A stretch of DNA of 64,000 nucleotides from an uncultured Elusimicrobia bacterium (GCA_945913025.1 CAMECJ010000002.1:62001-126000), one strand, 5' to 3'. Positions 24,185-33,305 are shown, counted from the stretch's first letter. Notes: generated by a model from the letters alone, not told the origin. A program made the numbers and translations.

Positions 24185-25393
24185 TTAATCCCTCGTTACA
24201 ATTTTATCCCCGATTGTAATCTCGTTCGGAGCCGTTTTATCAAGCGCCCAGCGGATGCGGCGCACGCCTTCTGTAATAGAAGCCTTGTCCGCACAAAAGC
24301 TGATACGCAAATACCCTTCGGCCCCAAACGCCCGACCGGGCACTACGGCCACCAACGCTTTTTCCAACAAATACTGCGCAAGCGCGTTGGAATCCGCGTT
24401 ATAGTGGCTGAAATCTGCGAAAGAATAGAAGGTTCCCGCCGGTTTCACAACCCGCACATTTGGAATTTTACTCAGTTCCTCCAAAAGGGCGTTGCGGTTT
24501 TCTTCCAATATCTTCCGTAAATTCGAAATGCAGCTTTGGTCGCCGTTTAAAGCGGCCGCGGCGGCAACTTCGGACAAATCGCTGTTGCAGGACGTACTTT
24601 GCGCCTGCATACGGCCCATCGCCGCAATAAGCTCCTCGTCTGCCGACACCGCCCACCCGATACGAAGTCCGGTAAGGCCGTACAGCTTCGATACGCCGTT
24701 AATGATGACAAGATTTTTGCCCTCTTTGGCATACGCGCACGGATTAGGGACGGTTTTGCCGTCAAAAACAAGTTGGTGGTAAATATCGTCCATTACCAAA
24801 AAGATGTCTTTCTTCTCGGCAAATTCCACCACCGTTTTAATAAAATTTTCCCCGTAAATTCGGCCCGAGGGGTTGCACGGGCTGTTAAGGATAATCGCCT
24901 TGGTTTTGGGCGTTACTGTGGCCAACAGCTGCGCCGCGGTTACCTGAAGTCCCTTTTCCGGCCGCACGATGACAGGAGTTCCCCCCGCCATCCGCACCAT
25001 TTCCGGATAGCTGACCCAGTAAGGCGCGGCAAAAAGAACTTCGTCGCCTTGATTGATAGCGGCCAACAAAAAATTAAATAGTGCCTGTTTGGCCCCCGCA
25101 CTAATAAGTACATTGCCAGCCTGAAAACGGCGGCCGTAGTATTTTGCGGTATAATTTAAAACAGCTTCTTTTAAAGCAGGTGTACCGGAGCTGGGCGAGT
25201 ATTTGATTTTGCGGCTTTGTGCCTTTTCAATAATCGCCTCCACCGACGCATGAGGAGCGGGATAGGCAGGCTCGCCCCCGCCTAAATGGATGACGGCCTT
25301 TCCCGCGGCTTTGAGCGCGCGGGCCTGGGCGTTTATTTTTAAAGTCGGCGAATCGCCGATTTGCAAAGCTAGTTTACTTAACGCAAGCGACAT
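24185..25393 (-). CDS. Class I pyridoxal-phosphate aminotransferase (aspartate aminotransferase-like)
   Basis: A 402-residue fold-type I aminotransferase of the Igamma/Ibeta type: IHLGGGEPAYPAP near the start, KYSPSSGTPALKEA, the ILNSPCNPSGRIY segment, and the PLP lysine in VSKLYGLTGLRIGW (about 236-249). It likely transfers the amino group of aspartate or a related amino acid to 2-oxoglutarate. AGAGGGA serves the start. It lies two bases ahead of pckA, forming an aminotransferase-PEPCK pair. Exact substrate range cannot be read from sequence. Confidence 0.9.
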   Translation of the reverse strand: MSLALSKLALQIGDSPTLKINAQARALKAAGKAVIHLGGGEPAYPAPHASVEAIIEKAQSRKIKYSPSSGTPALKEAVLNYTAKYYGRRFQAGNVLISAGAKQALFNFLLAAINQGDEVLFAAPYWVSYPEMVRMAGGTPVIVRPEKGLQVTAAQLLATVTPKTKAIILNSPCNPSGRIYGENFIKTVVEFAEKKDIFLVMDDIYHQLVFDGKTVPNPCAYAKEGKNLVIINGVSKLYGLTGLRIGWAVSADEELIAAMGRMQAQSTSCNSDLSEVAAAAALNGDQSCISNLRKILEENRNALLEELSKIPNVRVVKPAGTFYSFADFSHYNADSNALAQYLLEKALVAVVPGRAFGAEGYLRISFCADKASITEGVRRIRWALDKTAPNEITIGDKIVTRD

Positions 25394-25493
25394 AATTTCC
25401 CTCTATCGACATTTTACCATTTAAATTTAAAAAATGGGCAGGTTGTTTTTCGGGTACTTGGGTACGCTGGGAAAAAGAACGGTTTTCAGCACA

Positions 25494-25693
25494 GCTGTTA
25501 TTCAGGTGCCGTGCAGGACAGAATAACATTGCGTTACTTCGGCTGATTTGTCAAATTCGCTTTAGATTGTGCGGGCCAGTTAGGCACATAGGCGTGCCTG
25601 AATAGTACGCCAAGCCCAAGGCACGCAAAAGTAAAGCGGAGCAGAAAAAAACTTTCTGCTCCGCTTACGCAAATTGCAAAATAACATCAGTTT
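25494..25693. repeat. Diverged copy of the 229-bp non-coding element
   Basis: Begins AGGTGCCGTGCAGGACAGAA, continues TTACTTCGGCTGATTTGTCA and GCACGCAAAAG, and matches 11174-11402 in order. Its hairpin is AAGCGGAGCAGAAA/TTTCTGCTCCGCTT (25634-25665), the same stem as at 22142, instead of GGATAAGAAA. It abuts the stop of the large minus-strand gene, again placing the hairpin where a terminator is needed. The remainder of the gap (25394-25493) shows nothing. Confidence 0.85.
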
Positions 25694-28237
25694 TTATTTA
25701 TCCACCGCGCGGTCTTCTATCTGCTCCGTAAAGGTAATATGATTGCGGTGAATCGTCCCCGACAAGGCAGGCACCTCTTTACGGACGAAATACTCCGGCA
25801 CAATCCTCAGCTTTCCGTCCACCCAACGCAAGCGGTTCACTTTTTTAAGCGGGAAGAAATCCGGCGTAAACAGAGCCAGGTAGGCGCCCAAGCCGCCGCC
25901 GTCCAAGAACGGAGGCAAATTATTCTGTCCCGCCAAACGGGCATGCGGGTAAATGGTGGCTTTTAAATGCGGAATAAAATGCAACACGCCTTCGGCGCGC
26001 TGGACGCTTAATAAATCGCGCGTCGCGTCTAATCCGTCGCCGACCATCGTGCTGGCGCGGAGTTGGTCTAAATCCGGCTTTTTTAAATCTTTGACATACG
26101 GCACGGTAGCCAGCGTCATCACGCGCGGCGTTCTCGTTTCCATATCAAACGACACTACAGGTACATTTTGAAACTCCACAGGCGTAAAGCGGTTGACGGT
26201 GGAGGTGCCGTCATACCCCGGGCGGACAGCTCCGGCATATCCTCCGTCGGAAAATGACATTTGGCACACGCCGCCCACTTTGTCAAAATTATTTACTTTA
26301 ATGGTAAGCGAAGACGGATCACTCCCCCCTGCGGCCAACATAGAACTCTGCCCGCCGCCCGACACGCTGAACGATTTGCTCCATTCGTCCACCATCACGT
26401 TACCGAACTCTTCCAAGGTTAAATAACGGTCTCTGCGGCCGAGGACGAAAAAGTCCTGCACGCGGTCCCACCAGGAGCGTTTTTGTCCGCCGAAACGGTT
26501 GATATATTCTTGCGCGGCCAAGTTGCGGCGTTCGTTTTCCAATGCCACCCATTTGGGGCTGTTCAAATAAAACTCCGGTGTGCTTCCTTCTTCAAAAAAC
26601 GCGGAACGGCGCGTCTGCGTGAAATACTCCGCCAGTGAAACGGTTTTGCCGTCCCCTATTTCAACGGGTTTACGCCACAGCTCGTTAACCAATGTGCGGT
26701 CCGCCCGAAAACCGGGGCGTTCAATTTCTTCCACAAGTGCACGCCAGTTGCGGCGCAGACCGGCGGACATAGCGGGATCATTCGCATACGAAAATCCCTG
26801 CTCGAACGTATAATCTTCCAAGGCTGTGGCCATTTCTTTCAGTTCCACGTTATGCAGGAAAATGGAGCCGTCTTCTTCAGCCAGTTCCACAAAACGCTTA
26901 ATATTTTTGTTAAATTTATTTTTGTAATACCCCGCCGGTAAACGCTGCGTACCCGGGATTAACTTATTGTCATACATAAAATCCGGCAGACGGCCTGTTT
27001 GGCGGATAGGATCTAAAATCACGCGTTCAGCCTCTTCCAACGGCATATAATAAAAGTACTCCATTATATTGTTGGCCTTGGCGGCAGACATACCGCGGAT
27101 CGCTTCAATCTGGTCCCGCGGCTGGAAATAGCCGTTGCGGTAGAATTCCATCCAATCTTTGATTACCTGTTCTTCGTCCTGCAAGCCGGAGGGAAAACGT
27201 TTGGTAATCGGGTTGGGACGGATATTTTCCTCAAATGTAGGGGCGGGAAGAGTGATTTGTCCCAAATCCAAAGAAAGCGCAGACAAATCGATCTCTTCCA
27301 ATTCCAACGAAGGCGCGGACAAATCAATTTGCATAGCCTGCAAAGCCAGCTCTTGCACGGACGCAGGCTGCGCCTCCGGAACAGCCGTTTTGGCTTGCGC
27401 ATCCGACGCACGGGCAGAGCGCAAGCGGGAAGCCGTCTCCAAATACTCAGAGGCAGCTCTGGAAGAAAAATCAAACAAACTTAACCCGGGACGACTGACC
27501 AACTCCATAGTTCCTTTAAAAGGCTGAACGTTTACGGGCTGTACGGGCTCCGATTTGGCAGGAATACGCACGGCGTAATGTTCCTGCCGTAAAAATTTGA
27601 CAAACGCTTCATACGCTTCCGTACGCGGTGCAACCGCAAGCAGCATTTCCAAATGAATAATATCATTTAAGGCCAACAGGGCGCGTGCGGAAGCCGTAAA
27701 AGCCAAAGGTTCCAGTTCCCCCGCTTCCAGCTTATGGTACAGTTTAATTAAAGCGACGCCGTCCTGTAATGTTCCATACCACCCCAGGCCGTAAGCATTC
27801 CCCAGCGCTTCCATTGCCAAGCGGGCTTCTTCGCTGCTTGGGTCCATCGGAGAAACAGCACTTGCCGGCCGTGTATTCAACCTGCCGGAATAGGTAACTA
27901 TATTGCTCCTAAACAAACCCAACGCACGGGAAGACTGGTCCAGAGAAATGTGGATATTTTTATGATTGGAAAGCGTCAAAAATTCATTACACACCAACTG
28001 GGGAGCTTCCGGCACAGCCAAAACTGACGGTACCATCCGATTAAATACCGTTCCTGCCGCTACCAAACGGCGCACTTGCGCCGCCGGCATTAACCCCGCA
28101 CGCTCTAACTGTACCTGCACGCGAGCGGTCAGCGCGGACGGAGGAACATGTTTACTTGCTTTCCACAAATTCTTCCACTGCGCCTGGGCAGGTACGCACA
28201 CACAAATACCCATTAAACAAACGATCAAACGTTTCAT
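25694..28237 (-). CDS. Large secreted protein of unknown function
   Basis: An 847-residue protein with a clear signal peptide (MKRLIVCLMGICVCVPAQA). No family is recognised. Visible parts: an N-terminal helical region (about 25-270), a low-complexity stretch of Leu/Ser/Glu repeats (LSAPSLELEEIDLSALSLDL, near 320-345), then a region rich in aromatic and charged residues, and a C-terminal part with beta-like segments (FTPDFFPLKKVNRLRWVDGK). There are few Cys. The start MKRL at 28237 has only a weak ribosome binding site, but a TATAAT further upstream (28275-28280) gives a plausible promoter. Monocistronic. It could be a cell-envelope or exported structural protein; I give no function. Confidence 0.7.
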   Translation of the reverse strand: MKRLIVCLMGICVCVPAQAQWKNLWKASKHVPPSALTARVQVQLERAGLMPAAQVRRLVAAGTVFNRMVPSVLAVPEAPQLVCNEFLTLSNHKNIHISLDQSSRALGLFRSNIVTYSGRLNTRPASAVSPMDPSSEEARLAMEALGNAYGLGWYGTLQDGVALIKLYHKLEAGELEPLAFTASARALLALNDIIHLEMLLAVAPRTEAYEAFVKFLRQEHYAVRIPAKSEPVQPVNVQPFKGTMELVSRPGLSLFDFSSRAASEYLETASRLRSARASDAQAKTAVPEAQPASVQELALQAMQIDLSAPSLELEEIDLSALSLDLGQITLPAPTFEENIRPNPITKRFPSGLQDEEQVIKDWMEFYRNGYFQPRDQIEAIRGMSAAKANNIMEYFYYMPLEEAERVILDPIRQTGRLPDFMYDNKLIPGTQRLPAGYYKNKFNKNIKRFVELAEEDGSIFLHNVELKEMATALEDYTFEQGFSYANDPAMSAGLRRNWRALVEEIERPGFRADRTLVNELWRKPVEIGDGKTVSLAEYFTQTRRSAFFEEGSTPEFYLNSPKWVALENERRNLAAQEYINRFGGQKRSWWDRVQDFFVLGRRDRYLTLEEFGNVMVDEWSKSFSVSGGGQSSMLAAGGSDPSSLTIKVNNFDKVGGVCQMSFSDGGYAGAVRPGYDGTSTVNRFTPVEFQNVPVVSFDMETRTPRVMTLATVPYVKDLKKPDLDQLRASTMVGDGLDATRDLLSVQRAEGVLHFIPHLKATIYPHARLAGQNNLPPFLDGGGLGAYLALFTPDFFPLKKVNRLRWVDGKLRIVPEYFVRKEVPALSGTIHRNHITFTEQIEDRAVDK

Positions 28238-28362
28238 ACTATATACGTCCCAAAAAAGAAGACTCTTTTTATTATGATAAATTATACACACTCAAACAAG
28301 AGCCATAAGGCCTATACGAAATTAGGCCCCTGCCAAGCGGTATCCAAACCGCAAACGTAAAA

Positions 28363-29202
28363 CTACTTTTTATCCGGCAGAGCGGCCAACTTTTCCGCCA
28401 GCGCAGCGAGGGCCTCTTCACGCACCTGCTCAATGCGCCCGTCGTCCACTGCCGCAGCTACGGACGGATTTAACGGCAGCCGTAATACGGGCGAGATATT
28501 AAACGCTTTGCCCAGTTCGTCTGCGCGGGATCTGCCGAATACCGGCAGTTCTTTGCCGCATTCCGTGCATTTTAGATAGCTCATATTTTCCACAAGCCCC
28601 AGCACGGGCACGTTCATCATCTGCGCCATTTTGACGGCTTTGCCCACAATCATTTTAACCAGGTCCTGCGGCGTAGAAACAATGACAATGCCGTCCACGG
28701 GCAAACTTTGAAATACCGTCAGCGTTACATCCCCCGTCCCGGGCGGCATATCAATAAACAGGTAATCCACATCTTTCCAGATGACATCTGTCCAAAACTG
28801 CCTCACCGTACCTGTGATAAGGGAGCCTCTCCAGATGACGGGGTCTGTTTCCTTTTCCAAAAGCAGATTTAAAGACATTACCTGCACACCGCCCGTACTG
28901 GTAACGGGATAAATGCCGTCTTGGTCGCCCGTGGCGCGTTCGTGAATGCCGAACATTTTGGGTACGGACGGACCGGTAATGTCCGCATCCAGCACGCCGC
29001 AGGAAAACCCGCGCCGCGTCATTTCCGCCGCCAATAACCCCGTAACCAAGGATTTCCCTACCCCGCCTTTTCCGCTCACCACGCCGACAACATGTCTAAT
29101 GCGGGACAAAAGATGCGGTTTATCTTTAACCATTTCGCCCTGTTTGCGGCTTGCGCAGTTTGCGCTGCAGGAAGAACAATCGTGAGAACAGTTTTCGCTC
29201 AT
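28363..29202 (-). CDS. Mrp/NBP35-type P-loop ATPase, Fe-S carrier
   Basis: A 279-residue protein. N-terminal Cys cluster ENCSHDCSSCSANCASRK (about residues 3-20), then the deviant Walker A VVSGKGGVGKSLVTGLLAAE (about 42-61), Walker B-like LFIDMPPGTGD (about 149-159), and a C-terminal pair of cysteines in YLKCTECGKELP (near 210) that forms the CxxC cluster site of the family. Such proteins bind and transfer [4Fe-4S] clusters. AGGAG precedes the start. It lies 12 bases after the next gene upstream's region end and shares the minus strand with the GDYXXLXY cluster, but no functional link is evident. Confidence 0.9.
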   Translation of the reverse strand: MSENCSHDCSSCSANCASRKQGEMVKDKPHLLSRIRHVVGVVSGKGGVGKSLVTGLLAAEMTRRGFSCGVLDADITGPSVPKMFGIHERATGDQDGIYPVTSTGGVQVMSLNLLLEKETDPVIWRGSLITGTVRQFWTDVIWKDVDYLFIDMPPGTGDVTLTVFQSLPVDGIVIVSTPQDLVKMIVGKAVKMAQMMNVPVLGLVENMSYLKCTECGKELPVFGRSRADELGKAFNISPVLRLPLNPSVAAAVDDGRIEQVREEALAALAEKLAALPDKK

Positions 29203-29214
29203 ATTACAAAACTC

Positions 29215-29688
29215 CTACTTCATCCAATTAAAATTTTTGTCCGTCAACCCGACGACGGACAACGTATTTTTGCCGATTTTGCGCACGGCGGCGTAACGGG
29301 CGTTTGCATACTTGTTGCCCGTTCCTTCCTGAAAGAAAAACTGGTGCGGCACGCGGTAGCGGCCGTGCTCGTAACGTACAGTAATGCACGCGGCCCCTTC
29401 CGCATTTAACTTCAATACGCCCACCTGCGTAATTTCCTGCCGTTCGCCCTCTTTGCGTTCACGCGTTTCTTGCACTACGCACAGCTTGGCGTCCTTGCGT
29501 TCGGCCTTGTTTTCAAACGCATAGGCAAGCCGCATATAATCGCCCATTAAAAGCGCGCGCGGGTCCGCGGGAACCATTTCCAAATAAAACGTATCCGATA
29601 AAGCGCGCATACGGTGCGTCATCCACGCGCAGACCGCCAGCGCACCGCATAACAAAACGCACACGCAAAAGAAAATTTTACCGCGCAT
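29215..29688 (-). CDS. GDYXXLXY domain protein
   Basis: A 157-residue protein with one N-terminal membrane segment (IFFCVCVLLCGALAVCAWM) and the diagnostic GDYMRLAY near residues 49-56. The family is almost always encoded next to DUF4401 and DUF2157 membrane proteins, as here. Function unknown; an envelope role is assumed. AGGAGG lies before the ATG, which overlaps the end of the DUF4401 gene. Confidence 0.88.
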   Translation of the reverse strand: MRGKIFFCVCVLLCGALAVCAWMTHRMRALSDTFYLEMVPADPRALLMGDYMRLAYAFENKAERKDAKLCVVQETRERKEGERQEITQVGVLKLNAEGAACITVRYEHGRYRVPHQFFFQEGTGNKYANARYAAVRKIGKNTLSVVGLTDKNFNWMK

Positions 29689-30664
29689 ATTTCCTCCTTA
29701 CCCCCGCATAGGCAGCCAGCACGCATATGCCTGCCAACGTCAGCCAGCCGGATTTTGCAAGCAGCGTTGTATTCATATCATAATACATGCCCGCCAGCCC
29801 CGCGGCAAAGCCCGCCATTCCAACCCACTCCAACAAGCGTTCGCGCAAATAATATCCCGCCGCGCACGCCACAAGCCCCGCCAACGCATACACGGACAGC
29901 CAACACGCCAAAACTACAATCAGCGCGCAAATAAGCGCACGCGTTTTAAAAGAAACGGGCAGACGAGAGGCGCAAAAAGCCGCTATTCCCGCAAACAGCA
30001 CAAGCGCAAGGTTTATCCCCGCCGATTCCAACAGAAAAATCAGCCCCGCGCCGCAGGCAATCACGCCCGCATACGCAAGCGGTTTTAAAGCAATACGGCG
30101 GGAAGCAAAAATCCACAACGCGCCGCCAAAGAAGAGAGCGCACAGAACCGCGCCTACCATTTCCATGCCCTCTGCGGAACGCAAGAGTCCGTTTTGCGTA
30201 TAATCCAAAAGCGCAACAAGCGCCCACGTGCAAAAGAACAAACGGTCTATTTTGGCTTTAAAAAACGGGTAACTAAGAGCGGCCACCGCGCAAAAGCTAA
30301 ACGCAATCCATTCTTTTGCGTAATCTAAAGAAAAAACAAGCCAGCCAATCAGTTCCATACGGCCAATAATTCCGATTACCAAACCCAACTGGGCGCAAAA
30401 AACATATCCCCAGTCTGCCCTGCCTTCGTTCTTGGCGGAAAGCCACCACCCTGCCGCAGTAAACACCACCCCGATAACAATACGCGGCAACGCCCGATCC
30501 CAAAACAGCCTGCCGCCCAACAACAAAACGGCACAACTGATAAGCGCGCCGATGAGCAACATTCCCTGTACGAGCTTCGGCGGGTACGCTTCGCGCGTTT
30601 TTAAATACGCTTCGGCCGCCTCGCGTTTTTCCTGCGGCACCAAAGCTAACATTTCCGTATTCAT
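29678..30664 (-). CDS. DUF4401-type integral membrane protein
   Basis: A 328-residue, very hydrophobic protein with about ten membrane segments after a soluble N-terminus (MNTEMLALVPQEKREAAEAY). The position between DUF2157 and GDYXXLXY genes, with overlapping starts and stops on both sides, fits DUF4401. No catalytic motif is visible. Function unknown. Confidence 0.72.
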   Translation of the reverse strand: MNTEMLALVPQEKREAAEAYLKTREAYPPKLVQGMLLIGALISCAVLLLGGRLFWDRALPRIVIGVVFTAAGWWLSAKNEGRADWGYVFCAQLGLVIGIIGRMELIGWLVFSLDYAKEWIAFSFCAVAALSYPFFKAKIDRLFFCTWALVALLDYTQNGLLRSAEGMEMVGAVLCALFFGGALWIFASRRIALKPLAYAGVIACGAGLIFLLESAGINLALVLFAGIAAFCASRLPVSFKTRALICALIVVLACWLSVYALAGLVACAAGYYLRERLLEWVGMAGFAAGLAGMYYDMNTTLLAKSGWLTLAGICVLAAYAGVRRKYAR

Positions 30665-31569
30665 TTAGCCCCCTTTATATATCGGATACCGCGCCAAGCG
30701 GCTACGCCGGCCCCGCAAAAGAGTACGGCACACATAAGCCCAATTCCAAAAAAACCGCATATAACACCCCGCTCCACCAAAACCACACATAAAAAGGCAG
30801 CCAGCGAGAACGCTCCTCCGCACAGCACCGTGGGGCTTTTCAGTTTAAGTCCCGCGCATGAGGCGAGCGCGCAAAAAACGGGCAGAACCCAATACTTGGG
30901 GTCCGCGTGGTAACGGTGCCAATTCACGGCGATTAACAGGCCGTACCCCGTTAAAAACGCCCACAGCGGCACGAACACCCACGGGCGGAAATCAGCGGGC
31001 CACTTTTTAAAATAAATGACGGTTTCCGTTACCGCCCACACGGTTAGCCCAATACTAAATGTAGGCCAGTAAACTTCCTTATAAGCGAGTTTTCCGCTTA
31101 CATAAATGTAAAAAACATAAAACGCCGCCAACCATACCCAGCGTACGCCGCTTACGGCGGCCAATACGGTCAAAATTATGCTCCACGTGCCAAATAACTC
31201 ATATACAAACGCGCCCGTCTGAAATTCCTGCCCGTACACGGCCAGGAACGTTCCGGCGAAAACGCCCGCCCCCACACAGCACGCCTGGCCGGGGCCGGAT
31301 TTTACCCCCCATTTCCACGCGCCCGCGCCGCAAAGCAGAATACCCAAGAGCGGCAGGGCAAATTTGTAAAGAATGCCCAATGTGTCCCAGTTATACGCAA
31401 AAAAGCAAACCACACCCGCCAGCACAAGCGCAGCCCCGACGGACAAAAGACGCCTTAACAGCCAGCTTTGCACGGGTTCCCGTGCCGTTTGCGGCAAGGC
31501 TTTATCGTATGTTTCGCGCGTAATAAAACCGCGCAGTAAAAATTCGTCTAACAGTGATTTTTGTATCAT
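30661..31569 (-). CDS. DUF2157 integral membrane protein
   Basis: A 302-residue protein: a soluble N-terminal region (MIQKSLLDEFLLRGFITRET) with the DUF2157 pattern, then about nine membrane segments. It heads the DUF2157-DUF4401-GDYXXLXY cluster, a conserved membrane module of unknown function found in many bacteria. The ATG at 31569 is preceded at six bases by TATAAT and has no ribosome binding site, so the mRNA is probably leaderless; a start five codons earlier (31584) would lie inside the promoter. Confidence 0.82.
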   Translation of the reverse strand: MIQKSLLDEFLLRGFITRETYDKALPQTAREPVQSWLLRRLLSVGAALVLAGVVCFFAYNWDTLGILYKFALPLLGILLCGAGAWKWGVKSGPGQACCVGAGVFAGTFLAVYGQEFQTGAFVYELFGTWSIILTVLAAVSGVRWVWLAAFYVFYIYVSGKLAYKEVYWPTFSIGLTVWAVTETVIYFKKWPADFRPWVFVPLWAFLTGYGLLIAVNWHRYHADPKYWVLPVFCALASCAGLKLKSPTVLCGGAFSLAAFLCVVLVERGVICGFFGIGLMCAVLFCGAGVAAWRGIRYIKGAK

Positions 31570-31575
31570 ATTTTG

Positions 31576-31616
31576 ATTATACAAAATGTCTTACGCTGTG
31601 CCGCAAAAGCTATAAT
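31576..31616. promoter_or_regulatory. Divergent pair of -10 hexamers giving two leaderless transcripts
   Basis: TATAAT on the minus strand (31576-31581) ends six bases before the DUF2157 ATG; TATAAT on the plus strand (31611-31616) ends six bases before the hydrolase ATG. Only 29 bases separate the hexamers, so the two promoters overlap and polymerases would compete. Confidence 0.6.
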
Positions 31617-31622
31617 ATTACT

Positions 31623-32462
31623 ATGTATTGGATTTTCTCCCTTTTATTGGCCGCTTTTTTGGTGTGGTATGCGCTTTCCCGCACGGGCGCGCACGTGATT
31701 TTCCGCCCGCAGAAAAAACGCTGGCCGATGAAACTGCCGTTTGAAAATATATCTTTCCCCGCGCCGGACGGCAAATTGATTACAGGGGTCTATCTGCCCG
31801 CAAAAGACGGAAATCCCACGCTTTTATTTTTCCACGGACGCGGCGGAAACGTATCGCACTTTGAAAAATTCGCACTTGCTTACGCGCCGCACGGCTACGG
31901 AATTTTGATGACGGATTACCGCGGATTTGGATTAAGCGGGGGTAATCCGTCCCAAACACATATGCTTGAGGACGGAGTTTGCGCCGCGCGGTTTCTGCTA
32001 AAAGAGAAAAAAATCCGGCCGCAGGACATCGTTATTTTCGGGCACTCGTTGGGTAACGCGGCCGCCCTGCACGTATCGGCCACCTTAGGCAAACTGCCGT
32101 GGAGGGCCGTTATTTTGCAAAGTCCGTTTTTATCTACGCCTGATATGGCCGTTTGTTTTGTAACGCATACCTACGAGCCGAAAAGTTTCTTCTACCGCAC
32201 TTATAAAGCGTTTGTTACGCCCTTTTTATGGTGCAACCGTTTTGAAAACACGCTGCCCGCGCAAAAATTAGCCGCGCCCGTACTGGTGTGTATGAGCAAA
32301 ACAGACGCGACGATTCCGTGGAAGATGACGGCGCGCCTCGCTGATTTTATCCCACACGCCAAACGCTTTTTATCGCCAATCGGCGGCCACGACGAATTTA
32401 TTTGGGCGGCAAATGCAGCGGACGAATTTATCAGGCAAACGGCGAGGGAGCATACCACGTAA
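31623..32462 (+). CDS. Alpha/beta hydrolase (BEM46/YtxM-like), membrane-anchored
   Basis: A 279-residue protein with an N-terminal hydrophobic anchor (MYWIFSLLLAAFLVWYALS). The oxyanion-hole segment is LFFHGRGGNVSHF; the nucleophile elbow is FGHSLGNAAAL (Ser in GHSLG, near 148); Asp in MSKTDATIPW and His in GGHDEFIW complete the triad. Typical of small esterase/acyl hydrolases at the cytoplasmic membrane; substrate unknown. Leaderless start with TATAAT six bases before the ATG; a longer open frame upstream (to 31554) is not used. Confidence 0.88.
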   Translation: MYWIFSLLLAAFLVWYALSRTGAHVIFRPQKKRWPMKLPFENISFPAPDGKLITGVYLPAKDGNPTLLFFHGRGGNVSHFEKFALAYAPHGYGILMTDYRGFGLSGGNPSQTHMLEDGVCAARFLLKEKKIRPQDIVIFGHSLGNAAALHVSATLGKLPWRAVILQSPFLSTPDMAVCFVTHTYEPKSFFYRTYKAFVTPFLWCNRFENTLPAQKLAAPVLVCMSKTDATIPWKMTARLADFIPHAKRFLSPIGGHDEFIWAANAADEFIRQTAREHTT

Positions 32463-32470
32463 AAGTTTGG

Positions 32471-32476
32471 TATAAT
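32471..32476 (+). promoter_or_regulatory. -10 hexamer TATAAT upstream of tRNA-Ser
   Basis: TATAAT lies 44 bases before the tRNA-Ser 5' end, in the gap after the hydrolase gene; the -35 region is poor. Confidence 0.45.
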
Positions 32477-32520
32477 AAAGGAAGCGTTCGTTAGCCTGCC
32501 ACTCGGTGAACGCGTGAAAG

Positions 32521-32605
32521 GGAGAGGTGTGTGAGTGGTTGAAACAGCAGGTCTCGAAAACCTGTAAACCGCAAGGTTTCGAGGGTTCAAATCCCTCCCT
32601 CTCCG
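32521..32605 (+). tRNA. tRNA-Ser (anticodon CGA)
   Basis: Acceptor GGAGAGG/CCTCTCC with discriminator G, D-arm GAGTGGTTGAAACAGC, anticodon stem CAGGT/ACCTG with loop CTCGAAA (anticodon CGA), a variable arm AAACCGCAAGGTTTC, and T-arm GAGGGTTCAAATCCCTC. CCA is not encoded. Confidence 0.95.
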
Positions 32606-32613
32606 TTGAATTT

Positions 32614-32640
32614 AAAAAGCACCTTTACAGGTGCTTTTTT
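32614..32640 (+). terminator. Terminator of tRNA-Ser
   Basis: AAAAGCACCT, loop TTAC, AGGTGCTTTTTT immediately downstream of the tRNA. The remaining gap to 32813 shows no gene. Confidence 0.85.
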
Positions 32641-32813
32641 AATTCATAAGAGAGCGTGGAGCAACGCAAACTCCCCCCGCGGGCCGCCTAACCGCGCAGA
32701 AATTGGAAAGGCAGAGCTCTGTTTTTGTTTAAAACAAACCCCGAAAGGAAAAAACCGCAGGACGCGGCCCTATAGTCCGTGGCTTTCTTTGGCTGTTTAT
32801 TAAAAACATAACG

Positions 32814-33305
32814 TTAAAAATAATAAATCGCATATGACCCGCTAGGAGAATCAGATGTATTCTCGTTATGCCCCGTCATTGTGCGGCATAAATCATGTCC
32901 TTTCTGATTATCGCGGGAATGTACCCAACACGAAGAAGAAACGGCATTACCCCAATACCGCATATACCATACTTCTCCTGTTCCAAATTTTATGTTACAT
33001 TGACCATATCCTGTATTGTGTAACTGGCAATTCCCCCATTTCTCTATATATCTATCCCCATCGTCATGCTCCTGTATCTTTTGCTTATCGGGAACGTCTA
33101 TATCCAAATCAGCAAAATGCGTGGTATACGTGCCGTTAGCCATATAATAGACCTGCTCGGCCTTATACAAACTTTCCACCAGCGTTTGCGCCTGAACATA
33201 CCTTGCCTTCCCAACGGCTGTTTCATACTTCGGCAGTGCAACGGCAGCTAAAATACCAATAATCAACACCACAACTAACAACTCTATTAGCGTAAATCCT
33301 TTCAT
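32814..33305 (-). CDS. Type IV pilin-like protein, pilin 4
   Basis: A 163-residue prepilin with the minimal leader MKG and mature start FTLIELLVVVLIIGILAAVA. Its first codons, ATG AAA GGA TTT ACG, are the uninterrupted form of the site that carries insertions in pilins 2, 5 and 7. The core (VYYMANGTYTTHFADLDIDV) is closely related to pilin 3. Cys residues in the C-terminal half (CQLHNTGYGQC, SSSCWVH, HDLC) could form two disulfides. GAGGAGG precedes the ATG at 33305. The 5' leader of about 250 bases, up to the poly-T promoter at 33558-33585, is homologous in its upstream part to that of pilin 5. Confidence 0.9.
   Translation of the reverse strand: MKGFTLIELLVVVLIIGILAAVALPKYETAVGKARYVQAQTLVESLYKAEQVYYMANGTYTTHFADLDIDVPDKQKIQEHDDGDRYIEKWGNCQLHNTGYGQCNIKFGTGEVWYMRYWGNAVSSSCWVHSRDNQKGHDLCRTMTGHNENTSDSPSGSYAIYYF

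Noticed and set aside
32606-32803. Small frame after tRNA-Ser
   Set aside because: It overlaps the tRNA terminator hairpin and has no coding support.
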